Assembly: GCF_015476115.1 (NCBI RefSeq) | Contig: NZ_CP064295.1 | Span: forward strand, 2,598,001 to 2,662,000 | Origin: Aegicerativicinus sediminis | GTDB lineage: Bacteria; Bacteroidota; Bacteroidia; Flavobacteriales; Flavobacteriaceae | Length of the DNA stretch: 64,000 nt | Direction: 5' to 3' | Part shown: piece after piece, positions 46,686-56,011 of the stretch | Position numbering within the stretch: position 1 is the first letter of the stretch | Layout: the number at the start of each line of letters is the position of its first letter | Translations under genes and position numbers: made by a program | Notes under the pieces: generated by a model | Told to the model about the DNA's origin: nothing | The model's database searches: none | Seen by the model: only the letters and a program-made list of their open reading frames with translations

Positions 46686-49373
46686 ATGCGTAAAATTCAT
46701 TTTAATTTTGTTTTTATCTATCTGATTTTCGCTCTAACATCGAATGCCCAAAGCTATTGGAGTAAACTTGAAGAGCAAAAACCAACTCTTGGTATTGCAG
46801 AGGTATACCAGAAATTTGAAACGCCTTATTTCCAACTGAAACTTGTAAAGGCATCTCAAACCATTGCGAGCCTCAAACCAGTGGAAAATTCAAATTTTGA
46901 TTTTACCCCAAGTGATCGGCTCGAAATCAGGGACAAGGATGGAGCATACCACTTAGGTGATATTAATTTAAGATTAAGGTATTCAGATTCAGAGTGGAAG
47001 GGTTATTCCACAGCTGTGAAACGAGCTCCAGTTACACCTCTTGCTCCCTCAGATTCGATATTGGCAGCTGCAGACTTGGCAAACACGCTTCCAACTGATA
47101 TACCGGTAAACATTAAACGGTATTATGAAATAGTTGAAGGTCAGCTTGTCATGCGTTTTGAAATAAAAAATACTTCCACCAAAACTATAGAAATTGGAGC
47201 TTTAGGCATTCCTATGATATTCAATAATATATTAGAAGGGAAATCCCTTATTGAAACACATGCCCAAAATGTGTTTTATGATCCTTATATAGGTTTGGAT
47301 GCAGGTTACCTAGAAGTTAAAAGGTTGAGTGGTAGAGGTCCGTCACTATTGGTGATACCTGAAAAAAATATGGCTTTCGAAGCCTACCGGCCTTTACTTG
47401 ATGATCCAACACCAAGAAGTATCGTTTTTGAAGGATTCCATGAATGGATGGTATTTACCAAGGCTTATGCAGAAAATGAATGGAAGGGTGTAAATCAATG
47501 GAATAACCCCACTTCATTCGACTTAAAACCAGGTGAAACTGAAAATTTTGCATTAAAATTTGTGCTTTCAAAGGAATTGGAAGAAATTCCGGAAACACTT
47601 AAAAATCAAAAACGTCCGGTTGTTATTGGAATTCCAGGTTATGTAATTCCCCAAGATATAGTAGCTCAGTTATTTATTGATTATCCAAGTGAGGTTAACA
47701 GTATTGATATTTATCCGAATAATTCACTTGAAGTTACAGAAAGTGGTGTAACGCCAAAAGGGCTTAAAAAATATATTGTTACTGGTAAACAATGGGGACG
47801 GTCTCGGCTAACAATAACCTATGAGGATGGTTTAAGACAAACCATAAATTATAAAGTTATTAAGCCTGAGGGTAAGGTTATCAGTGACTTAGGAAATTTT
47901 CTTATGAACGAACAATGGTTTCAAGGAGCTGATCCTATTTTTAAAAGAAATCCATCAGTTATCAGCTACGATTACGAAACAAAAAACCAGGTGAAGCAGG
48001 ATGGAAGGGCATGGATTGCAGGTTTAAGTGATGAAGGTGGAGCTGGGAGTTGGTTGGCGGCAATAATGAAACAACTAATAAGCCCCGAAAAAGATGAAAT
48101 TGCTAAACTTCAATCCTTTATTGATAATACACTTTGGGGAAAACTTCAATACGATAAAGGCCCTCATAAGTATGGGGTTAAAAAGAGCATTTTTTATTAT
48201 GAACCAGATTCATTGCCTAAGGGTACTTATAGTGATACTATTAATTATAAAACATGGGCTGCATGGAATCATAAACATGCCAATGATCCGGGTAGATCCT
48301 ATAATTATCCTCATGTAGCAGCGGCCTATTGGGTAATGTATCGACTTGCGAGATACTACGATGGATTGGTAGATAATCAAACGTGGGAGTGGTATTTAAA
48401 ACAGGCCTACCTTACAAGTGTTGCTATGGTCGAAAAAGCACCATATTATGCACAATTTGGTCAAATGGAGGGATCTGTATTTTTGTTTATTCTAGAAGAT
48501 TTAAAAAGAGAAAATATCTATGACTTAGCTTCTGATTTAGAAGCAAGGATGAAAAAAAGAGCGGACCATTGGCAGGCATTGGAATATCCTTTTGGGAGTG
48601 AGATGCCATGGGATTCCACAGGGCAGGAGGAGGTTTATATGTGGTCTGATTATTTTGGTTATACCAATAAAGCTAATGTTACATTAAGAGCGATTTTAGC
48701 ATATATGCCAAATATGCCGCATTGGGCTTATAACGGTAATGCACGCCGGTATTGGGATTTCCTTTATGGCGGAAAGTTAAAACGAATCGAACGGCAAATT
48801 CACCATTATGGATCTTCATTAAATGCGATTCCTGTGCTTAAACAATATAGAAATACACCGGACAATTTATATTTGTTAAAGGTAGGGTATGGGGGACTCT
48901 TAGGTGGTATTTCAAATATTACTGAAGATGGCTTTGGTCCTGCTGCCTTCCATTCCTTTCCTTCCTCTTTAAGGATCGATTATTTGTCTGGTGATTTCGG
49001 ATCGGGTTTTTATGGTTATGCAGTTAATTCTGCTACCTATCTAACGAAAGATGAAGACCTAGGTTGGTTGGCCTTTGGAGGAAATATCAAAGAAGAACAA
49101 AACATTGTAACTGTTGAAATTACAACGGCAGCAAAATCAAAAGTTTTTATTCAACCTACCAATATATGGTTGACTTTAGATGCAGGCACATTTAAGGAAA
49201 TTAAGTATAATATTGAAACCAATGAGTTGGCCATATTATTAAATGAAAAATCAGAATACACATCAAATGCTTATTTAAGGATTGAAGGAAATGTAAAGGA
49301 ATTGCTCTTTGAAAAAGTAAGAGGGGCTTACAAAATCCCCTTAACAAATATGGTACAAACAATAAATCTTTAA
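46686..49373 (+). CDS. Large exported protein resembling DUF5695 proteins, putative glycosidase
   Basis: The 895-residue protein has a signal peptide ending near residue 22 (ALTSNAQS), a beta-rich N-terminal half (about 25-410) with a segment FQLKLVKASQTIASLKP and a helical C-terminal half rich in Trp and Tyr (about 420-830; EGGAGSWLAA, NYPHVAAAYWVMYRLARYYDG). From memory it resembles proteins annotated as DUF5695; I cannot confirm by search. The beta-sandwich plus helical toroid arrangement is common in (alpha/alpha)6 glycosidases and lyases. Being last in the GH127 locus, 50 bp after that gene, it is a candidate uncharacterised carbohydrate-active enzyme. No catalytic residues can be assigned. 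Confidence 0.7.
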   Translation: MRKIHFNFVFIYLIFALTSNAQSYWSKLEEQKPTLGIAEVYQKFETPYFQLKLVKASQTIASLKPVENSNFDFTPSDRLEIRDKDGAYHLGDINLRLRYSDSEWKGYSTAVKRAPVTPLAPSDSILAAADLANTLPTDIPVNIKRYYEIVEGQLVMRFEIKNTSTKTIEIGALGIPMIFNNILEGKSLIETHAQNVFYDPYIGLDAGYLEVKRLSGRGPSLLVIPEKNMAFEAYRPLLDDPTPRSIVFEGFHEWMVFTKAYAENEWKGVNQWNNPTSFDLKPGETENFALKFVLSKELEEIPETLKNQKRPVVIGIPGYVIPQDIVAQLFIDYPSEVNSIDIYPNNSLEVTESGVTPKGLKKYIVTGKQWGRSRLTITYEDGLRQTINYKVIKPEGKVISDLGNFLMNEQWFQGADPIFKRNPSVISYDYETKNQVKQDGRAWIAGLSDEGGAGSWLAAIMKQLISPEKDEIAKLQSFIDNTLWGKLQYDKGPHKYGVKKSIFYYEPDSLPKGTYSDTINYKTWAAWNHKHANDPGRSYNYPHVAAAYWVMYRLARYYDGLVDNQTWEWYLKQAYLTSVAMVEKAPYYAQFGQMEGSVFLFILEDLKRENIYDLASDLEARMKKRADHWQALEYPFGSEMPWDSTGQEEVYMWSDYFGYTNKANVTLRAILAYMPNMPHWAYNGNARRYWDFLYGGKLKRIERQIHHYGSSLNAIPVLKQYRNTPDNLYLLKVGYGGLLGGISNITEDGFGPAAFHSFPSSLRIDYLSGDFGSGFYGYAVNSATYLTKDEDLGWLAFGGNIKEEQNIVTVEITTAAKSKVFIQPTNIWLTLDAGTFKEIKYNIETNELAILLNEKSEYTSNAYLRIEGNVKELLFEKVRGAYKIPLTNMVQTINL

Positions 49374-49391
49374 ATTGTGTAAGGGTGAAAA

Positions 49392-49431
49392 AAATTAAAT
49401 AAGGGATAATTTATTATCCCTTATTTAATTT
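49392..49431. terminator. Perfect 18-bp bidirectional terminator hairpin at the element junction
   Basis: Arms 49,392-49,409 and 49,414-49,431 are perfectly complementary with a 4-nt loop, A-rich on one side and T-rich on the other. It ends one base before the left attachment repeat. Before insertion of the element it would have directly followed the tmRNA 3' end and thus served both convergent genes. Confidence 0.85.
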
Positions 49432-49432
49432 A

Positions 49433-49447
49433 GTGGAGTCGGAGGGA
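49433..49447. repeat. Left attachment site (copy of the tmRNA 3' end)
   Basis: GTGGAGTCGGAGGGA is identical to 62,728-62,742, the end of the tmRNA gene read on this strand. Sequence identity stops after the 15 bases (CTAC here, TTCG at the other copy). It marks the left border of the integrated element. Confidence 0.9.
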
Positions 49448-49576
49448 CTACAACTTATTTTTAGCCATACTTTTAAATTTCTTCGGTTTTACCATAATCC
49501 CTTTATAAATGCTCAATTTTAATAGTCTAATTAGATTTAAACAAATATAGTATTGTTTAAATAAATCTAAAAACGG

Positions 49577-49595
49577 CTGACTAAATGCTGACTAA
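49577..49595. repeat. Left subterminal repeat (possible integrase arm site)
   Basis: CTGACTAAATGCTGACTAA matches 17 of 19 bases with 62,654-62,672 at the other end of the element, in the same orientation. It also contains an internal duplication of CTGACTAA. Such subterminal repeats are often arm-type sites of tyrosine integrases. Confidence 0.6.
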
Positions 49596-49632
49596 TTTTT
49601 AATTTTGTCAATTAAACATTAAATCTATTCTA

Positions 49633-50910
49633 TTGGCGAGTATTAAATTTTTAATTCAAAGCAATTCTGATTCAGCATCTATTCATTTAAGATTATCACT
49701 TTCAAAGAATAAATCCTTAAAACGAAAAACAGGATTTTATATTAATTCAAAAAATTGGAGTGCAAAATCAGGAAAACCAAAATCTTCAAGTGCAGAGTTG
49801 AAAAACTTATCAAGCGAATTAAGAGGCCTTTCTAATTATGTTCTCGATAATCTTAATGATGTCCAAAAGGAAAATGTGAACATAGACGGATTTTGGCTTG
49901 AGAGAACAATTGATGGCTTTTTTGGCAGAAATAATAAGGAGTCTTTAGATGGACTCATTGTGTATGGTGAACATTTCATTGAAAACCTAAAATTCAAATC
50001 AAATGATGGTAAAAAACTAGGTCTTTCTGTTTCGACAATTAAGAAATATAGGACCATTGTAAATAAACTCATTGCTTTCCAAGCATATAAAAAGAAGGTT
50101 TATTTAGTTAAGGATGTAAACAATGAGTTCAGAAATGATATTATCGATTATTTCTTAACTATTGAAAGATTAAGTGATAATACAATTGGGAGGTATTTAA
50201 AATTTATTAAAACGATTTGTATAGATGCAGGTAAAAATGGAATAGAAACAAGCTCTCAATTACCCTATTTCCAAGGTTTTACTGTAAAGGTTCCAAAAAT
50301 CACGTTGTCTTTTAGTGAATTAAAAACTTTAGCTGAATTTAAATTTGACAATGAGAATTACTCTATTGCGCGGGACTGGCTTATTATAGGGTGTTTTACT
50401 GGACAAAGGGTTTCTGACCTACTCAGAATGAACAAGAGTTTCATTAAAACTATTCAAAATTTTGACTTTATAGTGTTGGAGCAAGTAAAAACGAACAAAT
50501 TAGTTCAAATTCCAATTCATCCAGAAGTAAGAAAGATTTTAGATAAGAGAGGGGGCGAATTTCCTCCAAGATTCGTACAGAATGAAGAAAGTAACAAGAC
50601 TCTATTTAATAGATACCTTAAAGATATGTGTAAGAAGGCGGAAATTAATGACATTGTAAGTGGAAAGAAATTTGATGAAGAGCAAAAAAGGTTTGTGTTT
50701 GGTGAATATGAAAAAAATGAATTGATTTCATCTCATATATGTAGGCGTTCCTTTGCAACTAATTTCTATGGTGACCCCAAGTATCCTACACCTTTATTAA
50801 TGAATATAACTGCACATAGCACAGAAAAAATGTTTTTGGAATATATTGGAAAGAAACCAATTGATTATGGTTTGCAATTAGCCAAAATATGGGCTGAGCA
50901 ATCCTCATAA
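49633..50910 (+). CDS. Tyrosine-type site-specific integrase
   Basis: The 425-residue protein starts at TTG and has an Arm/SAM-like N-terminal part (about 1-200) of the Bacteroidota phage_int_SAM_5 type and a C-terminal catalytic domain. Catalytic residues are R259 (TGQRVSDL), H368-x-x-R371 (SHICRRSF), H395 (TAHST) and nucleophile Y404 (FLEYIG). It would recombine the element's attachment site with the tmRNA 3' end. Its position next to the left att repeat and orientation into the element are typical. Family assignment is firm. Confidence 0.94.
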   Translation: MASIKFLIQSNSDSASIHLRLSLSKNKSLKRKTGFYINSKNWSAKSGKPKSSSAELKNLSSELRGLSNYVLDNLNDVQKENVNIDGFWLERTIDGFFGRNNKESLDGLIVYGEHFIENLKFKSNDGKKLGLSVSTIKKYRTIVNKLIAFQAYKKKVYLVKDVNNEFRNDIIDYFLTIERLSDNTIGRYLKFIKTICIDAGKNGIETSSQLPYFQGFTVKVPKITLSFSELKTLAEFKFDNENYSIARDWLIIGCFTGQRVSDLLRMNKSFIKTIQNFDFIVLEQVKTNKLVQIPIHPEVRKILDKRGGEFPPRFVQNEESNKTLFNRYLKDMCKKAEINDIVSGKKFDEEQKRFVFGEYEKNELISSHICRRSFATNFYGDPKYPTPLLMNITAHSTEKMFLEYIGKKPIDYGLQLAKIWAEQSS

Positions 50911-50934
50911 TAGAATTGTTTAAAAGTATTACAA

Positions 50935-51477
50935 ATGGACTATAAGAAGTTTAAAGAGTTGTATAACCTTGATTCCTTTAATGAAGCTTTGATTAAATCC
51001 AAGGAGATTAAAGAAGCCAATGAAAGACTAGAATATTGGAAGGACCTTTTACATCAATATAAAAAAGATAAAACCTTATTGTCACCAAGTAGTACAAATC
51101 AAATGGCCCTAGCAATTGATGCCATAGGAGAAACAACTACGGGTTCATCCTTTAGAATTAATTGTGAGCAAGAAATTGCTCTTTTACAGTTGGATATTCA
51201 GTCTTTCCCTTTTAAGGAAAATATAGAGACGGTAAATTGGAAAGGTTCTCAAACTGAATTAATTGAATTAATTAAGGCGTTAATTGAGAATGGAACTATT
51301 AAAGGCAAACAAAAAGATTTAATACCTAAATTTTGCAAGTTTTTTAATATAGAAATAAAAGACCCAGATAGCTTATTAAAAGGAATCAAAAATAGAAGTT
51401 TAGGCAGCGAAACGTTGTTCTTAAATAATTTGACCAAAGTTCTTCAGGATTATATCAATAAATCATCTTTAAAATAA
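50935..51477 (+). CDS. RteC-domain protein
   Basis: The 180-residue protein has a helical N-terminal region and a C-terminal region (about 100-178) beginning WKGSQTELIELIKALIENG, which resembles the C-terminal domain of RteC, the regulator of excision in Bacteroides conjugative transposons. It follows the integrase after 24 bp. In related islands such proteins regulate transfer or excision genes. The similarity is recognised by eye only; a regulatory role in this element is inferred from its place between integrase and excisionase. Confidence 0.7.
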   Translation: MDYKKFKELYNLDSFNEALIKSKEIKEANERLEYWKDLLHQYKKDKTLLSPSSTNQMALAIDAIGETTTGSSFRINCEQEIALLQLDIQSFPFKENIETVNWKGSQTELIELIKALIENGTIKGKQKDLIPKFCKFFNIEIKDPDSLLKGIKNRSLGSETLFLNNLTKVLQDYINKSSLK

Positions 51478-51484
51478 AAATTAG

Positions 51485-51508
51485 ATACCAGTCATATGCC
51501 AGTGGTAT
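51485..51508. promoter_or_regulatory. Imperfect palindrome upstream of the excisionase-like gene
   Basis: A 24-bp imperfect palindrome with outer arms ATACCA / TGGTAT lies 57 bp before the excisionase-like start. There is no following T-run, so an operator is more likely than a terminator. Evidence is limited to the symmetry and place. Confidence 0.35.
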
Positions 51509-51564
51509 TTAAACCAATCTAAATCAATTGATTTTTGACCATTATTAATTTTAATGGAACATAA

Positions 51565-51846
51565 ATGAAAAAGTCAATTGAACCTAACACTACAAATACA
51601 AATAATCTTCAAGAATTAATTGCCATTAAAGTCTATGACGCTTTAAGTAACATTCAAATATCAAACGAAGATGGATATCTGACACGTCACGAGGTAACTA
51701 AATTATTGAAAATTAGTCTCGCTACACTTCATAATTGGACTAATAAAGGGTATTTGAAGGCTTATCAAATTGGAGGAAGGGTTTATTATAAACATTCCGA
51801 AATAGAATCGTCACTAACTGAATTAAAACCATTTTGCCAGAAATAG
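51565..51846 (+). CDS. Excisionase-like helix-turn-helix protein
   Basis: The 93-residue protein carries a MerR/HTH_17-type winged helix at about residues 38-85 (TRHEVTKLLKISLATLHNW, then GYLKAYQIGGRVYYKHSEI), the usual form of excisionase-family DNA-binding proteins in Bacteroidota islands. It would bend DNA at the attachment sites to direct excision, or act as a repressor. It is 87 bp after the RteC-domain gene and 14 bp before the next gene. Fold assignment is good; role is by context. Confidence 0.83.
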   Translation: MKKSIEPNTTNTNNLQELIAIKVYDALSNIQISNEDGYLTRHEVTKLLKISLATLHNWTNKGYLKAYQIGGRVYYKHSEIESSLTELKPFCQK

Positions 51847-51860
51847 GCGACTTTTAAGAA

Positions 51861-52820
51861 ATGGTGGTGGTCGATTATATAAAATGCCATATTGCAAATT
51901 GTGATATCATATCTCTTATAAATCATCCCTTATTGTCTTTTCAACAAAGGAATTTATCTGAATATGGCGAATTAATTCCTATAACCAACACCGCGCTTAT
52001 TGATAGAACTGGACGACTCAAAGAGAAATATTACAGGCCGTACAAAATAGCATTCTATAGGGACCTAAAATTCAAAATTTATGAATCCTTTGAGGATGAA
52101 AAGAATTACAATTTTGCTACAATTGAAGGGTCTTTGCATAAGTATTCGAATGAGGGTTTACATAATTTTAATGATTTCTCAATACAGGATTTGAATAATG
52201 TAGTAAGGGATATACAACACCGTTTGAATCTATCTCCGAAAAATTTAATATTGAAGCAATTAGAAATCGGATTGAATTTAAGACTAACGGAATTCAAAAG
52301 TAGAGAGGTAATCAAAGGATGTTTGATGTATAGAAGAAAACGATTCAAAAATGTTTTTACAAAAGATGAAGGAGAATATATCCAAGTTTTTCAACAAAGA
52401 AGGGTTCTAAAAATTTATGATAAGGCCCTACACTATTTAAATAAAGGGTTTGATATAAAACATGAAATTCTTCGAATAGAATTAAAGTATCAAAGGATGA
52501 ATGATTTAAAAGAAAAAGGAATTTATAGCCTTCAGGACCTTTTAGACTTTGATTTTACTTATTTTATGGAACAGTTATCAACTGCTTGGAAAAATGTCTT
52601 ATACGTGGATGAAATTGCTTTACACAATCACAATAATAAATTTCAGTACCTATATCCATTTTATTGGGAACAATTAACCCCAAGCAACTTTCAATACCAT
52701 AGAGAGAAGTTAATTAAGATATTATCTAATTCAGAGATGGATAAAAGACAAATTGTATCAAATTTAATTAAGGGTAAGGCTAAGAGTTTAATTGAAAAAA
52801 CTATAGAAACTAACTATTAA
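51861..52820 (+). CDS. Possible replication initiation protein (phage gene II/X-like)
   Basis: The 319-residue protein is basic and has segments YNFATIEGSLHKYSNEG (about 88-104) and LKQLEIGLNLRL (about 131-142) that resemble rolling-circle replication proteins of the filamentous phage gene II/X type found in Bacteroidota islands; LKIYDKALHY (about 179-188) contains a Tyr that could be catalytic. I cannot assign the active site with certainty. The position after the excisionase-like gene is usual for a Rep gene in small islands. If not Rep, it is an unknown basic nucleic-acid-binding protein. Confidence 0.5.
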   Translation: MVVVDYIKCHIANCDIISLINHPLLSFQQRNLSEYGELIPITNTALIDRTGRLKEKYYRPYKIAFYRDLKFKIYESFEDEKNYNFATIEGSLHKYSNEGLHNFNDFSIQDLNNVVRDIQHRLNLSPKNLILKQLEIGLNLRLTEFKSREVIKGCLMYRRKRFKNVFTKDEGEYIQVFQQRRVLKIYDKALHYLNKGFDIKHEILRIELKYQRMNDLKEKGIYSLQDLLDFDFTYFMEQLSTAWKNVLYVDEIALHNHNNKFQYLYPFYWEQLTPSNFQYHREKLIKILSNSEMDKRQIVSNLIKGKAKSLIEKTIETNY

Positions 52821-52867
52821 TATATAGTGTTAGTTTTAATAGTATAGGGATAAATATCAAGTTAAGA

Positions 52868-53263
52868 ATGGCCTACAATTTTGATTTAATATTAAAAGAA
52901 GCAGAGGGATTAATAGAACGTCACAATTTACTTTTTTTAGAAGACCTTATCGCTTATTTGCCTTGTTCTAAAACTACCTTTTACGCTCATAAACTGAACG
53001 AATCGGACTCTATAAAAGAACTACTTAATAAAAATAGAGTTAAGTTAAAGGTGAGCCTCCGAGAAAAATGGTTTAATAGTAACAATCCAACATTACAAAT
53101 TGCATTGTATAAACAAATAGCCACAGAGAATGAGCGAAAGAGACTTTCTCAATCCTTTATAGACATCAATGAAACCGAAGTGCCAGTAGAAATGAGATTA
53201 GATTTGACCAAATTATCCATTGGAACACTTCTAGAGCTTCAACAAATGATTGAAACGAATTAG
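52868..53263 (+). CDS. Terminase-small-subunit-like DNA-binding protein
   Basis: The 131-residue protein has an N-terminal helix-turn-helix (about 15-40; FLEDLIAYLPCSKTTFYAH) followed by helices with LKVSLREKWFNSNNPTLQIALYKQIA (about 58-84). This pattern resembles proteins annotated as phage terminase small subunits, which recognise packaging sites. No large subunit or other packaging gene is present. It may bind the element's own DNA for packaging by a helper phage, or simply be a DNA-binding regulator. A 107-bp gap separates it from the restriction-modification operon. Confidence 0.55.
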   Translation: MAYNFDLILKEAEGLIERHNLLFLEDLIAYLPCSKTTFYAHKLNESDSIKELLNKNRVKLKVSLREKWFNSNNPTLQIALYKQIATENERKRLSQSFIDINETEVPVEMRLDLTKLSIGTLLELQQMIETN

Positions 53264-53370
53264 TTCATTATTATTCTACAAACATACTTACAATAATTCC
53301 TTTTATTTTTCAAAAAGTTGGAGTAGTATTGTATTCCTCCCTTAGTAATTAATTTTCAAGAAAAATATTT

Positions 53371-55071
53371 ATGCCCAATTCCCAAGAGATATCCAGTTTT
53401 ATTTGGAACGTCTGTGATGACGTTTTACGCGGTTTGTTTAAGCAACACGAATATGGCGATGTCATATTGCCATTCTTGGTTTTAAGACGTTTAGATTGTG
53501 TTATTGAGCCTCAAAAGGATACGGTCATTCGATTGTATAATGAATTAAAAGATGATGTGGAACCCGCTCCCATTATTATGAAACAAACGGGTTTAAGGTT
53601 TTATAACCGTTCTAATTTTGACCTTCAGCGTCTAAAAGGGGACCCAAATGGTCTAAAAAACAATTTTCCCAACTATATAAACGGTTTTTCTCATAACGTC
53701 TTTGAAATATTAGAAAATTTCCAACTAGATAAACCCGTACAAAAGCTTCTTAAGAATAATAAACTCTATTTGCTTATTGACAAATTCACGGATATCGATT
53801 TACATCCAGATAAGGTGGATAATCATACGATGGGCCAAATTTTTGAAGAGTTGCTCAGGAAGTTTTCAGAAATGTCCAATGAAACAAGTGGTGAACATTA
53901 TACCCCTAGAGATATAGTGAAATTGCTTGTTTCCCTTGTATTTGCTGAGAATAAGGAAAAATTAACTGGTTCAGGCATTATCAGGTCTATTTTCGACCCT
54001 TGTTGTGGTACTGGAGGTATGTTAACTATTGGCAAAGACTGGATTTCAGAGAACATCCCAAACCAAGTGATGGTAAATCTTTATGGGCAAGAATTAAACC
54101 CACAAACGTATTCTATTTGTAAATCGGATATGTTAATTACGGGAGAGGACCCAGACAATATACGCTTGGGCTCCTCCTTGTCTTTTGACCAATTTGAAGG
54201 TCGGAAATTTGATTATATGATTACCAATCCTCCTTTCGGCGTGAGTTGGAAATCTGAAAAAGATTTTATTGATGAAGAATCTAAAAACCCATATGGTCGA
54301 TTTGGTGTTGGTACACCAAGAAGTTCTGACGGGTCACTATTATTTCTTCAACATATGATTTCCAAAATGAAAGATGAGGGTTCTAGAATAGGTGTCATAT
54401 TTAACGGGTCACCATTATTTACTGGAGACGCAGGAAGTGGTGAGAGTGAAATCCGCAGATGGATAATTGAAAATGATTGGTTGGAGTGTATTGTTGCCTT
54501 ACCTGACCAACTATTTTTTAATACAGGTATTTCAACTTATATATGGATTGTAACCAATGACAAGAAACCAAATCGCAAGGGAAAGGTTCAATTAATTGAT
54601 GGTTCACAGTTTTATAAAGCAATGAAGAAATCTTTAGGTTCTAAAAGAAAAGAAATCTCATCTGAACAATGTGAGGAGTTAATCAATACCTATAATAACT
54701 TCGAAGAAAACGAATATTCTAAAATTTACGATAATGAGTTCTTTGGATATACCAAAGTGGTTATCGAGCAACCTTTAAAAGAAAATGGTGAATTGGTTTC
54801 GAAAAAAGATGGTTCACTTAAAGCTGATACTTCGTTAAGAGATAGTGAAAGGATACCTCTTACAGATGATGTGGAAGAATATTACAATAGGGAAGTTAAA
54901 CCTCATTTACCTAATAGTTGGATGGATAGAGATAAAGACAAGGTAGGATATGAAATTAACTTTACTAAGTATTTTTATACATACAAACCACTGCGCCCCT
55001 TAAACGAGATAACAAAGGACCTACTGGCATTGGAAAGAGAGTCTGAAAATTTGCTTAAAGAAATCTTATAG
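53371..55071 (+). CDS. hsdM: Type I restriction-modification DNA methyltransferase subunit
   Basis: The 566-residue protein has the N-terminal HsdM helical domain (FIWNVCDDVLRGLF, then VILPFLVLRRLD; about 10-150) and a class I SAM-dependent methyltransferase domain with motif I FDPCCGTGG (208-216) and motif IV N286-P-P-F, the signature of N6-adenine methylation. It modifies host DNA together with HsdS. It opens a tight operon (gap of 4 bp to the next gene). Integrity and length look normal, so it is probably functional. Confidence 0.96.
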   Translation: MPNSQEISSFIWNVCDDVLRGLFKQHEYGDVILPFLVLRRLDCVIEPQKDTVIRLYNELKDDVEPAPIIMKQTGLRFYNRSNFDLQRLKGDPNGLKNNFPNYINGFSHNVFEILENFQLDKPVQKLLKNNKLYLLIDKFTDIDLHPDKVDNHTMGQIFEELLRKFSEMSNETSGEHYTPRDIVKLLVSLVFAENKEKLTGSGIIRSIFDPCCGTGGMLTIGKDWISENIPNQVMVNLYGQELNPQTYSICKSDMLITGEDPDNIRLGSSLSFDQFEGRKFDYMITNPPFGVSWKSEKDFIDEESKNPYGRFGVGTPRSSDGSLLFLQHMISKMKDEGSRIGVIFNGSPLFTGDAGSGESEIRRWIIENDWLECIVALPDQLFFNTGISTYIWIVTNDKKPNRKGKVQLIDGSQFYKAMKKSLGSKRKEISSEQCEELINTYNNFEENEYSKIYDNEFFGYTKVVIEQPLKENGELVSKKDGSLKADTSLRDSERIPLTDDVEEYYNREVKPHLPNSWMDRDKDKVGYEINFTKYFYTYKPLRPLNEITKDLLALERESENLLKEIL

Positions 55072-55075
55072 TATT

Positions 55076-56011
55076 ATGAAGTTATATAACCTAAAAGATA
55101 ATGAACTCACTCAAGTACCTCTTAAATCTTTTAAGCTTGAAAAGGACATACAACAGTTGGTAGAGGCTAACGTAGAGGTACTGTTCGACCTAGAGTTTGT
55201 GAGAACAGAGTTTCCTCTTCAGCAATTTAGGTTAGACAGCCTTTGTTATGATAGAGCTTCAAATGCTTTCGTAATTATAGAATATAAAAAAGGGTCTAGC
55301 TATTCTGTTATAGACCAAGGATATACCTATCTATCTTTAATGCTAAACAATAAAGCAGATTTTATCTTAGAATATAATGAGCGTTTAAATAAGAACTTAA
55401 GGCGTGATGATGTAGACTGGACCCAATCCAGAATCATTTTTGTTTCACCAAAATTTTCTGAATACCAGAAACATTCCATCAATTTTAGAAATGTGCCTTT
55501 TGACCTTTGGGAAATTACGCGATATGACAATCATACGGTCGGGTTAAATAAAATTGAAACTAGTTCTGATGTTGATATTAATGATACCATTGATAACCAA
55601 AACAGCACAGATATTGTAAAACAGGTATCAAACCAGATTGTGAAATATGATGAAGAGTATCACCTATATAAAAGTAAATCGAGACCAGAGCGAGTTGTGG
55701 AACTCTATTTTGAATTGAAAAATAGGGTTTTAGAATTAGGGGATGATATTGAGATTAAATTTGGAAAACAAACCATTGGATTTAAGGCTAACAAAATATT
55801 CGCCGATTTCATAATTTATGATTACGGTATTGGTATTATGCTCAACATGAAAAAGGGTGAAATGAATGGCGATTTTAAGAATTTAACTCGAGATATGAGC
55901 AAGGTTGGGCATTGGGGTAATGGGGATTATAAAATTTCGGTAAATCCAGATGAGGTAGATGTGGACTATGTAATTTCTCTAATTAAAGAATCATACATAA
56001 ATCAATCCTGA
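55076..56011 (+). CDS. PD-(D/E)XK nuclease-like protein with C-terminal DUF5655-like domain, inside the hsd operon
   Basis: The 311-residue protein has an N-terminal nuclease-like domain with D54 (FRLDSL) and E69-x-K71 (IIEYKKG), the spacing of the PD-(D/E)XK fold, and a C-terminal domain (about 205-305; YFELKNRVLELGDDIEIKFGK) resembling DUF5655. It is inserted between hsdM (4 bp gap) and hsdS (1-bp overlap, TGATG), so it is translated with the restriction system. Proteins of this kind are often annotated as predicted transport proteins, but the visible motif argues for a nuclease. It may add a second nuclease or regulate HsdR; both are inference. Confidence 0.78.
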   Translation: MKLYNLKDNELTQVPLKSFKLEKDIQQLVEANVEVLFDLEFVRTEFPLQQFRLDSLCYDRASNAFVIIEYKKGSSYSVIDQGYTYLSLMLNNKADFILEYNERLNKNLRRDDVDWTQSRIIFVSPKFSEYQKHSINFRNVPFDLWEITRYDNHTVGLNKIETSSDVDINDTIDNQNSTDIVKQVSNQIVKYDEEYHLYKSKSRPERVVELYFELKNRVLELGDDIEIKFGKQTIGFKANKIFADFIIYDYGIGIMLNMKKGEMNGDFKNLTRDMSKVGHWGNGDYKISVNPDEVDVDYVISLIKESYINQS

